Below the pieces are notes generated by a model. The model saw only the letters and a program-made list of their open reading frames with translations, did no database searches and was not told the DNA's origin. A DNA stretch of 64,000 bases from positions 1,302,001 through 1,366,000 of the forward strand of contig NZ_CP137642.1 of the NCBI RefSeq assembly GCF_033472595.1. Direction: 5' to 3'. Position numbers and translations under genes: made by a program. This stretch comes from Methanoculleus receptaculi (GTDB lineage: Archaea > Halobacteriota > Methanomicrobia > Methanomicrobiales > Methanoculleaceae). Shown one piece after another: positions 10,547 through 19,321 of the stretch (the stretch's first letter is position 1; each line of letters starts with the position of its first letter).

Positions 10547-11521
10547 ATGAAGAAGATTGTCGTCCACGTACGAAAAGACGGCCACGATAAAATAGAAGAG
10601 GCTCTCAAGGACGTTCACTACACCGAACTGCTTCTCCAGGATGTCTACGAGTTCACCATATTCACGCCCGATGAACACCTGGATGATCTGATTGAAAAGA
10701 TCCAGAACGCTCTCGATCTCCGCTACAACGAGAACATGATCGAGGTATCCACACCCGAGTTTGTCATCTCCTCCCGCCTCAAACGCGCCGTGAAGAGCAT
10801 AGAGAAAAAGGAGGAGAAGACACCGGTTGAGAAATTGCTCGACAGTATAAGGCCGTATGGAGAACTCGACCTTGAGAAACTGGCGCTGACCTCCATTGCC
10901 GGGCTGATCGCGCTCTCCGGGCTCCTCCTCAACAACCCCGTGATCATCATCGGGGCGATGCTGCTCTCCCCGATCATAGGCCCTATCTATGGGTTCAGCA
11001 TCTATGTTGCTCTCGGTATGGTCAGGGAGTCTCTGCGATGCCTTGGAGTCCTCGCGGCGTTGCTCCTGAGCGTCTTTGCCCTCTCCGCGGTTGCCACCTT
11101 TCTGATAAATCTCGCCATACCCCTCCCCCTGACGACGGAGATCACTTCACGGGTTGTGGTGAACCCCATCTACACCCTCATGGCGGTTCTCCTCGGGTTT
11201 GCGGCGGTGCTGGCGTTCAATCGCGGCACATCGGAGGTGATTGCCGGTGTTGCCATCGCTGCCGCCATCATACCGCCGATGGCCGTGATGGGTATCGTTC
11301 TTGTGATCCAGCCGCCGAGCCTGATTGCCGCCGCGCTCCTGGTCGGCGGGCAGGTTGTCGGGCTGATCGTCGGTGCGCTCCTGGCTGTGGCCATGCTGAA
11401 GGTCAGGCCAAGGAGCAGCCGCGACCGGGCGATTGCGCAGCGTTACCTGAAGCGGTCGGTCGCCCTGATCGTGCTGCTGTTTGCCCTTCTGCTCTGGATT
11501 ACCCTGATCATGGCGGAGTGA
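10547..11521 (+). CDS. DUF389 family membrane protein (TIGR00341)
   Basis: The product has 324 residues: an N-terminal cytosolic part of about 100 residues (MKKIVVHVRKDGHDKIEEAL) followed by a hydrophobic domain with about six membrane spans. The DUF389 signatures GLIALSGLLLNNPVIIIGAMLLSPIIGP and VAIAAAIIPPMAVMGI are both present. The function of DUF389 proteins is not established; they occur in archaea, cyanobacteria and actinobacteria. The next gene downstream, a frameshifted anion transporter, is on the same strand and 66 bp away, but no functional link is known. Confidence 0.9.
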   Translation: MKKIVVHVRKDGHDKIEEALKDVHYTELLLQDVYEFTIFTPDEHLDDLIEKIQNALDLRYNENMIEVSTPEFVISSRLKRAVKSIEKKEEKTPVEKLLDSIRPYGELDLEKLALTSIAGLIALSGLLLNNPVIIIGAMLLSPIIGPIYGFSIYVALGMVRESLRCLGVLAALLLSVFALSAVATFLINLAIPLPLTTEITSRVVVNPIYTLMAVLLGFAAVLAFNRGTSEVIAGVAIAAAIIPPMAVMGIVLVIQPPSLIAAALLVGGQVVGLIVGALLAVAMLKVRPRSSRDRAIAQRYLKRSVALIVLLFALLLWITLIMAE

Positions 11522-11587
11522 CCTCGGAGCAGTCCTTCTTCAGGGCCGCACGCAAACCTATCGATAGCGCGGAGTTCTCATCTCCCG

Positions 11588-12728
11588 ATGATACCATGGG
11601 CACATTTATACCGCTTATCGTTCTCATCAATCGTCTTCATCCTGATCGCTGTCCGGAGGATCGGGAGCGTCGACCTCCGGATCTGGCAGGTGATGCTCAT
11701 TGGCGCGGTTGTGGTAGTGCTGACGGGATCGATCACGCCGGGCGATGCGCTTGCATCCATCAACACCGATCTGATGCTCTTCCTCTTTTTTATGTTCATT
11801 ATCGGTGAGGCGCTCGCGACGAGCGGTTACCTCAACCACCTCTCCGTTCGCCTCTTCTGCCGGGCGGAATCGGTCGGAAGCCTGGTCTTCCTCATCCTCA
11901 TCGGCGCGGGGGGCCTCTCGGCGCTCCTGATGAACGACACCCTGGCGGTCGTTGGCACCCCGCTGATGCTCTACTTCGCACGGCGGCACGGTATATCAGC
12001 GGAACTCCTGTTGCTCACGCTTGCTTTCGCCATAACAACCGGGAGTGTTGCAAGCCCCATCGGGAACCCGCAGAACCTCCTCATCGCGCTCTCGGGCGGT
12101 GTTACAAACCCGTTCATCACTTTTCCGCTCTATCTTGGCATCCCAACGGTGATCTCGCTCGTCCTGCTCGTGGTCATGATCGTCGTCAGGGTCGCTCTCG
12201 TCATGCTCGTCCAGGACGTTGAGATCCCTCTGACCTGGATCGCGGCGGTTGCGGCCATCCCCATACTTATAGGGAGCAGGCGCCGGTTTGAGATCCTTCG
12301 CCGGATCGACTGGCCGACGTTGGTCTTCTTCGCTGCTCTGTTCGTCCTTACGGCGAGCGTCTGGGAGTCGGGCGTCTTTCAGCCATTGGGTTGAGGGGAG
12401 GTCGCTCGATCCGGGCGCTGTGTCGGTCATCATCGCGCTGGGCGTCATAGTCTCTCAGTTCATATCGAACGTCCCGTTTGTCGCCCTTTTCCTCCCGGTT
12501 CTCTCCCATGCGGGAGCGTCCACCGTGGGGATGATGGCGCTTGCGGCCGGCAGCACCATCGCCGGAAACATGCTGATCCTGGGGGCGGCAAGCAACGTCA
12601 TCATAATCCAGGGGGCGGAGCGTGAAGGTGAGACGCTGACGTTTGCCAGGTTCGCGCGGGTCGGCGTCCCGCTCACAATAGCCCAGGCGGTGGTGTATGC
12701 GGTCTGGCTCTCGTTTGTCCCTGCGTAG
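11588..12728 (+). pseudogene. ArsB/NhaD/SLC13-type ion transporter, single-base frameshift
   Basis: Two overlapping frames together make one transporter of about 380 residues with roughly 10 membrane spans. The first part ends at 12394 after WESGVFQPLG. Removing one G from the GGG at 12389-12391 continues the frame as PLVEGRSLDPGAVSVIIALG and runs to a normal C-terminus at 12728. Family motifs are ALLMNDTLAVVGTPL, SVASPIGNPQNLLIALSGG and a second half QFISNVPFVALFLPVL, ASNVIIIQGAE. The family exports or imports anions (arsenite, dicarboxylate) or exchanges Na+/H+; the substrate cannot be told. Either the gene is inactivated or the base is a sequencing error. The exact start is uncertain. The 3' end overlaps the convergent Clp1-type gene by 56 bp. 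Confidence 0.85.
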
Positions 12729-13620
12729 AGGCCTCGGACCTGTGACACTCCATCGTTCCAGGCGGCGCCTCGAGGTCAAGGGAAACTGAACCGAACCGAC
12801 CGGATGCGACGGAGGTTGTGTCGAATGGCGGGGCGAAGACTGTAAGAGTGCGCCCTTTTGGGTCGAACTCGCTGACGATCCCTAGGACTATGACAAAGTT
12901 CTCCGGGTCGTTGAGGGAGACTAGCCGTCCGGCAACCCCCGATCGGTTCTCCGGATCGGGCACCCTCCCCTGTAACCCTGGCTCGCGGAGCGCGATCTCC
13001 TGCACCTGCGCGCCGGCAAAATAGGCTGTGAACCGCCATTCGCGGTAACGCCGCCGTTCGGCTACCGTCCGCGGGACGACCGCGGTGGAGACGGGGAACC
13101 GATGAGTCTGGATGGTGGGGTGGCGCGCGAAGTTTGCAAGCACCCCTTCAAGTTCCCGGCCGCGCTGGAGAGCAACGATATGATCGGGGCGGAGGAGGTC
13201 GATCATCTGGACCTGGAACTCGATGCCCACCCCGCCATGGACAAGCCCGGGGGAGTCGATCAGGGTTATGCGAGCACCGTCTTCCAGGGCCCGCTCAGCG
13301 AGGCGTTTTGCCGCGGTGAGTGTCTGGACGAGGTGGCCACGGGGCGAGGTCGAACCGACAAACCGTAGAACGGGTTTTGAGGGACGAGGGTGGATGGTCA
13401 TCCCCTCGGTTGTCGGCGGGCCGATCCAGGATTGCCCGGTGTCACAGTCGACGCAGCCCGTCCGCACGTGTGCTGACGTCCGACTGAGAAGGTAACGGCA
13501 GAGCGTTGTCTTTCCGGAGTCCGTCGCCCCTATGATGTAGACGCTCTCTCTGAGACCTGATTCTATGAGCGCTGTGGCAAGGTCGTCCCAGCCTTCGCTT
13601 ATGTGGATCACGCCGGGCAA
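12673..13620 (-). CDS. Clp1/Grc3-type polynucleotide 5'-hydroxyl kinase
   Basis: The product is a P-loop kinase of about 315 residues of the Clp1/Grc3 family, which phosphorylates 5'-OH ends of RNA (or DNA) and in archaea may act in tRNA processing or repair. The Walker A IIGATDSGKTTLCRYLL is near residue 30, a Walker B-like VDCDTGQSWIGPP near 58, a conserved STSPRGH at about 90, and IDSPGLVHGG near 125. The C-terminal third is a beta-rich domain. The C-terminus overlaps the convergent frameshifted transporter, so the last 20 residues (rich in Arg, Pro, Gln) could be an extension past the family end. Confidence 0.88.
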   Translation of the reverse strand: MPGVIHISEGWDDLATALIESGLRESVYIIGATDSGKTTLCRYLLSRTSAHVRTGCVDCDTGQSWIGPPTTEGMTIHPRPSKPVLRFVGSTSPRGHLVQTLTAAKRLAERALEDGARITLIDSPGLVHGGVGIEFQVQMIDLLRPDHIVALQRGRELEGVLANFARHPTIQTHRFPVSTAVVPRTVAERRRYREWRFTAYFAGAQVQEIALREPGLQGRVPDPENRSGVAGRLVSLNDPENFVIVLGIVSEFDPKGRTLTVFAPPFDTTSVASGRFGSVSLDLEAPPGTMECHRSEASTQGQTRARPHTPPPGLL

Positions 13621-13717
13621 TCCTCCATACTGAGACTTGTTGCGCGCAGGGGTTTGATGGAGGGGTCGGTGAAGTGAACGCGTCGGAGGGCATTTCGCGC
13701 TCCCTCAACCAATGGTC

Positions 13718-14194
13718 TCAGAGGTTTTTTAAGGCAACTATATCCTTCACGCCGGTCAGTTTCCATATGTTTGAGCGCTCCTCGGAGGCGATCGCCTCGA
13801 TCGGTTCCTCGGGCATGTGACCGAGCGCCGCAAGAATGTTGCGTGAGAGGTTATGTTTTCCGATCATCTCCACGAACTTCTCCCGGATGATCTTCTTCTC
13901 GATCGCATCCTCGACCTGAACCAGGTAGCCCTGCATCGTCACGAAAGTGTAGCATGAAAGGTCGCTTGAATACTTCTCGATCTCGACAGATACGTACGGG
14001 TGCTGCCGGAAAAGGTCGTTCTTCCTGCCGTATTTGGTTGCCAGGAAGTATAGAAACTTTCCATCAAAGACATACAGGAATGGGGCGATATAGGGGTATT
14101 TGGCGCCCTGGAATGCGATACGACTGAGAAACCCCTCCTCGATGAGTTTGTCATACTCCGCCCTGTCCATGTTGGGTATCTTAACGATCTCCAT
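13718..14194 (-). CDS. Pyridoxamine 5'-phosphate oxidase-fold flavoprotein
   Basis: This protein of 158 residues starts MEIVKIPNMDRAEYDKLIEEGFLSRIAF, typical of the split-barrel FMN-binding PPOX family (PNPOx-like, related to NimA). Core strands PYIAPFLYVFDGKFLYFLATKYGRKNDLFRQHPYVSVEIE are visible. The substrate is unknown; such proteins often bind FMN, F420 or haem. ATG 14194 is chosen over an upstream in-frame start because GAGGG lies about 9 bases before it and the N-terminal family residues begin there. It lies 103 bp downstream of the phosphodiesterase gene on the same strand. Confidence 0.88.
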   Translation of the reverse strand: MEIVKIPNMDRAEYDKLIEEGFLSRIAFQGAKYPYIAPFLYVFDGKFLYFLATKYGRKNDLFRQHPYVSVEIEKYSSDLSCYTFVTMQGYLVQVEDAIEKKIIREKFVEMIGKHNLSRNILAALGHMPEEPIEAIASEERSNIWKLTGVKDIVALKNL

Positions 14195-14297
14195 GGTGTG
14201 TAACCCTCTTATGGCGGTAACCTGCGAGACCACATATATGTTCTTGCTGCTACCGCTACAGCCGCGTCTTTGCCTCCTGCCGGGATACACCACCCTT

Positions 14298-14810
14298 CTA
14301 CGGCTCTTCGTGTCCGGGTGTGAGCAGTTCGACGCTCCGGGTCACGGTGTCCAGCACGGCAGCGGTCGATCGGCCGGTCAGGTAACCGCAGGCCTCCCCC
14401 GGGTTGATGACAAGCGTCCCCGGGAGACTCCTGACCTCTGCCTGATGGGTATGACCGTATACGACGACGTCAAACACCTTTCTCGTGATGAGCGCCTGGA
14501 GGAGTTCGTGGTCATCGCCGTGAAGCAGCCCGATTGCCAGCCCATCGGCGCTGATACAGGCGAAACGTCCCCGCAGGCTGAATCGGTCGTGCTCTTCAAA
14601 CCGTCTCTGAAGGAGTCTATGGTCGCCATCGTTGTTCCCGAGGACACCGATCATCGGTGACTGCAGGTTGGCAAACCGCGGAATGACAAAAGGGGAGACG
14701 TAATCCCCGGCGTGGAGCACCATCTCCACTCCTTTCGCGTTCAGAGATCTTACGGCCGCATCCACCTTCTCAAGGTTGTCGTGGGTGTCGGCGAGTATTC
14801 CTATTAGCAT
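14298..14810 (-). CDS. YfcE/MJ0936-type metallophosphodiesterase
   Basis: The product is a 170-residue calcineurin-like phosphoesterase of the YfcE/MJ0936 family. The metal ligands are in the expected order: D-x-H in ILADTHDNLEKVD at the N-terminus, GD in VLHAGDYVSP, GNND in GVLGNNDGDH, H in GLLHGDDHE, and GHTH in VVYGHTHQAEV. Family enzymes hydrolyse phosphodiesters such as bis-pNPP or cyclic nucleotides with Mn2+ or Ni2+; the cellular substrate is unknown. Length is normal and the sequence is complete. Confidence 0.93.
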   Translation of the reverse strand: MLIGILADTHDNLEKVDAAVRSLNAKGVEMVLHAGDYVSPFVIPRFANLQSPMIGVLGNNDGDHRLLQRRFEEHDRFSLRGRFACISADGLAIGLLHGDDHELLQALITRKVFDVVVYGHTHQAEVRSLPGTLVINPGEACGYLTGRSTAAVLDTVTRSVELLTPGHEEP

Positions 14811-14929
14811 TATGTATCCCCTGGTGCTCTCAGGTGATATTATATGGTTACCTGTTCTGTGGGTGAGGAGGACCTTCCGGTGAGGTGCAGGAGAGAGGTA
14901 AGGGAGGCAACCTCTCCGGTTCGTCCTGC

Positions 14930-16159
14930 TTACCGGATGAACCGGACGGGAGGGCGGCGCATCGGCTGGACGTTTGCCCCCTCCATCTCACCCATGGCAA
15001 ACGCGTACCTCTCCCGGATGGTTAGCGGGAGCTCACTCTCCGGTATCGAGACAAACCCGTACTTCCCATAGAAGTCAACAAGATTCCTGACCGCGTGCAT
15101 GTAGAGGGTGTCATGCTGACAGGCCTCAACGAGCGCGTCCATCGCGCGCCGCGCATAACCCCTGCCCCGGAACCTTACCGGCGTGAATACACCGTCCACC
15201 TCGTAGCCGTCCGGGTGCCGGCGGCACCTGGCGACCGAGACCAGCCTGCCGTCGGCAAAGACCCCAAATATCCGGTCGGTCTTCGGGTCGGCCTTCAACT
15301 CATGATAGTCCACCCAGATATCCTCTGCACGTCCAAACTCCTCGCTTCGCAGTTCGCGGGTCTCGATCTCGACGTGTATCGGGATCGCGAGCACAAGCAG
15401 CGGTCTTTTAACGCAGGTGGCAACAGCGCCAGTGACACTCCCCAGCGTGGCCGCCCCCGCGGCGTCACGCCGGCCTATGCGAGGCATAACCACCATGGAG
15501 GCCTCGATCTCCTCGGCCACGGCACAGATGGTGCGCGCCGGATCACCTGTGCGTGCCAGCACCTCAACCTCCCGATGGGGGGTTGTAAGTTCCGCCCTGA
15601 TGGCTGCAAGCCGGTCGGCCACCTCCTCCTCCGTCCGCCCTGGCTCCATTACATTCAGGAGCACCGCCTCTCCCTCACCGCCAGCGTCGCGCAGGAGCGC
15701 GCGGATCTCGGGTGCGGGGTCTGCAAGGTCCGTCGGCACCAGCAGCCTTGCCCCGAGGGGCGGCCCGCCCCTTGCCGACTGCGGCAGGATCAGGACGTGC
15801 ACCACGGCATCCCGGAGCACACCGGCCGCGACGTTCCCGGAGAAGAGGTTCCGGAAGAGCCCGGGGTCGCGAACCCCCATGGCGACCAGGTCCACATAAT
15901 TTTCTCTGGCGATCTGAAGGATCCGCGCCGGGATATCCGTCTTCACCTCTTCCACCACCAGCCGTACAGCGTAACCCTGACGCTGTATGATCTCCTGCGC
16001 CTGCTGGAGCGCCTCCTTCCCGGCGGGTGAGAGGTCGGTCGATCCTTTCAGGGCGTGGAATAGAATTACCTCACGAACGCCAGGAACCTCGCCGATCCGC
16101 TCCACCATTGTGGTGGAGGCCTCCGAGAGGTCTGTCGGGATAAGCACTTCTGGAAACAT
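14930..16159 (-). CDS. UspA-UspA-GNAT fusion protein
   Basis: The product has 409 residues in three parts. Residues 1-130 form a universal stress domain (MFPEVLIPTDLSEAS start, MGVRDPGLFRNLFSGNVAAGVLRDAVVHVLIL end). Residues 138-262 form a second UspA domain (LLVPTDLAD, then MPRIGRRDAAGAATLGSVTGAVATCVKRPLLVLA). Residues 265-385 form a GNAT acetyltransferase with the acetyl-CoA-binding RFRGRGYARRAMDALVEAC. UspA domains bind ATP or sense stress; the GNAT acceptor is unknown. The two-UspA tandem is common, but a C-terminal GNAT is not usual. The gene begins 13 bp after the histidine kinase gene, so the two are very likely co-transcribed. Confidence 0.88.
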   Translation of the reverse strand: MFPEVLIPTDLSEASTTMVERIGEVPGVREVILFHALKGSTDLSPAGKEALQQAQEIIQRQGYAVRLVVEEVKTDIPARILQIARENYVDLVAMGVRDPGLFRNLFSGNVAAGVLRDAVVHVLILPQSARGGPPLGARLLVPTDLADPAPEIRALLRDAGGEGEAVLLNVMEPGRTEEEVADRLAAIRAELTTPHREVEVLARTGDPARTICAVAEEIEASMVVMPRIGRRDAAGAATLGSVTGAVATCVKRPLLVLAIPIHVEIETRELRSEEFGRAEDIWVDYHELKADPKTDRIFGVFADGRLVSVARCRRHPDGYEVDGVFTPVRFRGRGYARRAMDALVEACQHDTLYMHAVRNLVDFYGKYGFVSIPESELPLTIRERYAFAMGEMEGANVQPMRRPPVRFIR

Positions 16160-16172
16160 CTTCTCCCTCTTT

Positions 16173-17513
16173 TCAGGTTATCCTGTAGCCATCCGGCGGC
16201 ACGTGGATCACAAACCTGGCGCCCTCGCCGGGCGTCCCCGTCTCCCGGATCGTCATGTTTGTGATGGCGAGGATCTCCCGTGTCAGGAAGAGGCCGAGCC
16301 CGCCACCGCTGCCGACGCCATACTCAAAGATACGCTCTTTATACTCCTCGGGAACGCCCACGCCGTCGTCCTCAACGTAGATAGCGAGCCCATCGTCCAG
16401 GATCTGAAAGGTGATGACGACCGAGGATACGGTCTTCCCGTGGCGGATGGCGTTCTCGATCAGGTTCGAGAAGACCCGATCCAGCATAGGGTCGGCGAAT
16501 ACCTCAAGCCGCTCCACCCAGGAGTGGATGGATACTCCCGAAGGTATCAGCAGACACGATGTTGCCCGCCGGATCACCTCCTGCACCGGTTGCCAGTCCG
16601 GCGGCTGGAGACCAAGATCCTGGTAATCGCGGGTGATCTCCACCCGGCGCTGAACAACCCGGGCGCTCTCCTCCAGTTCCTCAAGGTAGCGGCGAAACGC
16701 GGGATCGTCAAACTGCCGCATTCCCTGCGTGATCTGCGCCAGGAGTCGCGAGACCGCTGCAGCAAGATCCCTGTGAGTGAGTCTCCCGAGCATGTTAAGT
16801 TTGGCGTTTGTCCGGCGGAGCGTCTCCTCGGCGTTTTTGAGGGCCGTGATATCCACTAACGTGAGGACGATGCCACCTCCCTGCAGTCGGCCGGCCGAGA
16901 GAAGCGCGCGGGCGGTGCCGCCGTCGGTTCGGCGCAGGGTTGTCTCGAAGCCGTAGACGGTGCCTTTCAGGTCAATATCCGCCTTCAGGCTCTCCCAGAC
17001 AGCGGGATCATCGAAGAGCCGGGTGATGGGTTCGCCCCTCAGTGCATCTGTGGTGGAACCAAGGAGCGAGGCGCCAACGTAGTTTGCCTCCTCAATCTGT
17101 GCTCCATCCGCCTCCTGAGCGATAATGAACGTTCCGGCCTCTGAGTTATCGAAGACTCCTCTGTATAGTTCCTCGCGTTCTCGCAGCCGTAGAGTGAGTA
17201 GCGATATGACGGCGCCGATGGCGGCAAAGACCACCGCCCTTGCAATCGCCTGGACGAGCAGCCATCCCTCCCCGATGGCAAACGGGAGACTCATCGCCAG
17301 ATATCCCAGGGCAAGGCCGAGCGAGAAGGGGACGCCACGTCGGGGGTACCAGTAGGCACCGAGGACTATCGGGAGGTAGAAGAGGTGCGGAAGGACTGTG
17401 GAGATGCCTGAAAAGAGGCCGACGACGTTTGCGGCAAAAACGACAATAACCGATGCGGTGAGCAGAAAGAGACGGCGTCTCTCCCATGCTGCAGCCCGAC
17501 GCCCGGAGGTCAT
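16173..17513 (-). CDS. Membrane sensor histidine kinase with PAS domain
   Basis: The product has 446 residues. Four hydrophobic segments (about residues 14-110) anchor it in the membrane, then come a PAS domain (LYRGVFDNSEAGTFIIAQE to LVDITALKNAEETL, about 112-230), a dimerisation helix with the putative phospho-acceptor in MLGRLTHRDLAAAVSRLL (about 243), and a HATPase_c domain with N box FSNLIENAIRHG, YVEDDGVGVP and GSGGGLGLFLTREI. No response regulator lies nearby, as is usual for methanogen kinases. The next gene downstream, 13 bp away, is the UspA-UspA-GNAT fusion, which may be its regulatory output or target (inference). Confidence 0.92.
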   Translation of the reverse strand: MTSGRRAAAWERRRLFLLTASVIVVFAANVVGLFSGISTVLPHLFYLPIVLGAYWYPRRGVPFSLGLALGYLAMSLPFAIGEGWLLVQAIARAVVFAAIGAVISLLTLRLREREELYRGVFDNSEAGTFIIAQEADGAQIEEANYVGASLLGSTTDALRGEPITRLFDDPAVWESLKADIDLKGTVYGFETTLRRTDGGTARALLSAGRLQGGGIVLTLVDITALKNAEETLRRTNAKLNMLGRLTHRDLAAAVSRLLAQITQGMRQFDDPAFRRYLEELEESARVVQRRVEITRDYQDLGLQPPDWQPVQEVIRRATSCLLIPSGVSIHSWVERLEVFADPMLDRVFSNLIENAIRHGKTVSSVVITFQILDDGLAIYVEDDGVGVPEEYKERIFEYGVGSGGGLGLFLTREILAITNMTIRETGTPGEGARFVIHVPPDGYRIT

Positions 17514-17728
17514 CCCGCCCGCCCCCGGCCAGACTTAAATCCCATTCCACTGTATGCTCTATGCATGCTCTCTACAGGGCGCTATGATCTTTTGCCCATA
17601 AAAGGTATATGATCGGTGTGCCAGCGAAGTGTGGCGTCTGCAGTATAACCGGTCCAGGGTAAGAAGGACAGGAAAAGACATATGCCAACCGTTCTGCCAT
17701 TACTGATCAGAGGTAGCCGGGAACTGTC

Positions 17729-19321
17729 ATGAAGATCTCGCTTCTCCAGGTGAATACCGTTGTCGGCGATCTCGCCGGAAACGCCGGGCGGATAGCGGGA
17801 GGTGTCCGGGAAGCGGCCCGGGACCGACCGGACCTGATCGTCGCACCGGAACTCTCCCTGACGGGGTGCCCCCTACGGGATCTGTTGCTGCGGCCAGGGT
17901 TTGTTGCGCGAGCCCTCTCTGCAGTGGATGAACTTGCTGCAAACCTCGCCGGCGCACCCCCACTTATCCTCGGCCTCCCGATAGCGAATCCAGCCGGCAC
18001 GGGCCGCCCGGCCTTCAACGCCGCCGCCCTTATCAGGGAGGGGGAGGTCGCAGGGATATTCCGAAAACCCTCCATCTCCGCCGGCGTCCTGAATGAGGAT
18101 CGTTACTTTGAGCCTGCGGGCGGAGAGATCCCGTTCATCCGCCTTGGCGGAAAGACGGTGGGCGTGGTCATCGGTGAGACGATCTGCTACGAGGGGCCGA
18201 TGCCGGACGTGATCGTTAACCTGGTCGCATCGCCGTTCGCCGTAGGGAGAGGGCGCCTGCGGGAGGAGTATCTCTCAGGGTTTGCCAGGGAGCATGGGGT
18301 TGCAGTCGCGTCTGTAAACTCTGTGGGGGGAAACGATGACCTGGTCTTTGACGGCCGGAGTGCCATCTTCGATGCCCGGGGAACGCTCGTTGCCCGCGGT
18401 GCGCCGTTTGATGCCGACATCGTGACCGCGAATCTAGCCAACCCCGCGCCGCAGGCTGTCGCCGCCGACGAGTATCTGCCTGAATCAGAGATCTGGCGTG
18501 CTCTGGTTCTCGGTACCCGGGACTATGTCCGGAAATGCGGGTTTACATCGGTCATCATAGGCATCTCCGGCGGGATCGATTCATCGCTTGTGGCCGCCGT
18601 CGCAGCCAGTGCGCTCGGGCCGGAGAACGTTCTCGGGGTGCTTTTACCCTCTCCCTACACCTCCGCTGCTAACATAGAGGATGCAAAACAACTTGCGGAT
18701 AACCTGGGGATCCGGAGATGCTGCATCCCGATAACCCCGATGATGGAGACTTTCTCTTCCAGGCTTGCCGGTGTATTCTCCGGCATGCCCCCGGACACCA
18801 CCGAGGAGAACCTGCAGGCCAGGATCCGGGCGGTGGTTCTGATGGCCATCGCGAACAAGTTTGGTTCAATGCTCCTTGCGACCGGGAACAAATCGGAGAT
18901 CGCGGTGGGTTACTGCACACTCTATGGCGACATGGCCGGTGGGCTTGCCGTTATCGCCGATCTCCCGAAGGGGATGGTTTACCGGGTTGCCCGCTGGCTG
19001 AACGCCCAGCGTCCGGTCATCCCGCAGCGCGTCCTCGAGAAACCGCCTTCTGCGGAACTCCGGCCCGGGCAGGTGGATCAGGAGACGCTTCCGCCTTACG
19101 ACCTCCTGGACGCGATCCTGGAGCGCTACATCGATCGACTCGAGTCGCCTGATGATATCATCGATGCCGGCTACCCGCCAGAGACCGTCCGGAAAGTCGT
19201 CCGGATGGTCGAGGCTGCGGAGTTCAAGCGCCGGCAGGCCCCGCCCGGGATCCGGGTGACCGGGCGGGCGTTCGGGACTGACTGGCAGATGCCGATCGCT
19301 GCAGGACGGTGGTGGCTATGA
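17729..19321 (+). CDS. nadE: Glutamine-dependent NAD+ synthetase
   Basis: This enzyme makes NAD+ from deamido-NAD+ and glutamine, the last step of NAD synthesis. The N-terminal nitrilase-type glutaminase (about residues 1-250) shows Glu in VAPELSLTGCPLRD, Lys in IFRKPSISAG and the nucleophile Cys in VVIGETICYEG. The C-terminal synthetase domain has the PP-loop IIGISGGIDSSLVAAVAA near 270 and ATGNKSEIAVGYCTLYGDMAGG near 385. The length of 530 residues fits the two-domain form. The stop overlaps the start of the endonuclease III-like gene (ATGA), indicating translational coupling. Confidence 0.95.
   Translation: MKISLLQVNTVVGDLAGNAGRIAGGVREAARDRPDLIVAPELSLTGCPLRDLLLRPGFVARALSAVDELAANLAGAPPLILGLPIANPAGTGRPAFNAAALIREGEVAGIFRKPSISAGVLNEDRYFEPAGGEIPFIRLGGKTVGVVIGETICYEGPMPDVIVNLVASPFAVGRGRLREEYLSGFAREHGVAVASVNSVGGNDDLVFDGRSAIFDARGTLVARGAPFDADIVTANLANPAPQAVAADEYLPESEIWRALVLGTRDYVRKCGFTSVIIGISGGIDSSLVAAVAASALGPENVLGVLLPSPYTSAANIEDAKQLADNLGIRRCCIPITPMMETFSSRLAGVFSGMPPDTTEENLQARIRAVVLMAIANKFGSMLLATGNKSEIAVGYCTLYGDMAGGLAVIADLPKGMVYRVARWLNAQRPVIPQRVLEKPPSAELRPGQVDQETLPPYDLLDAILERYIDRLESPDDIIDAGYPPETVRKVVRMVEAAEFKRRQAPPGIRVTGRAFGTDWQMPIAAGRWWL

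Noticed and set aside
11038-11808. Plus-strand open frame overlapping the DUF389 gene and the transporter start
   Set aside because: It is another frame of two recognised membrane proteins, rich in Arg, His and Cys as expected of out-of-frame GC-rich sequence.
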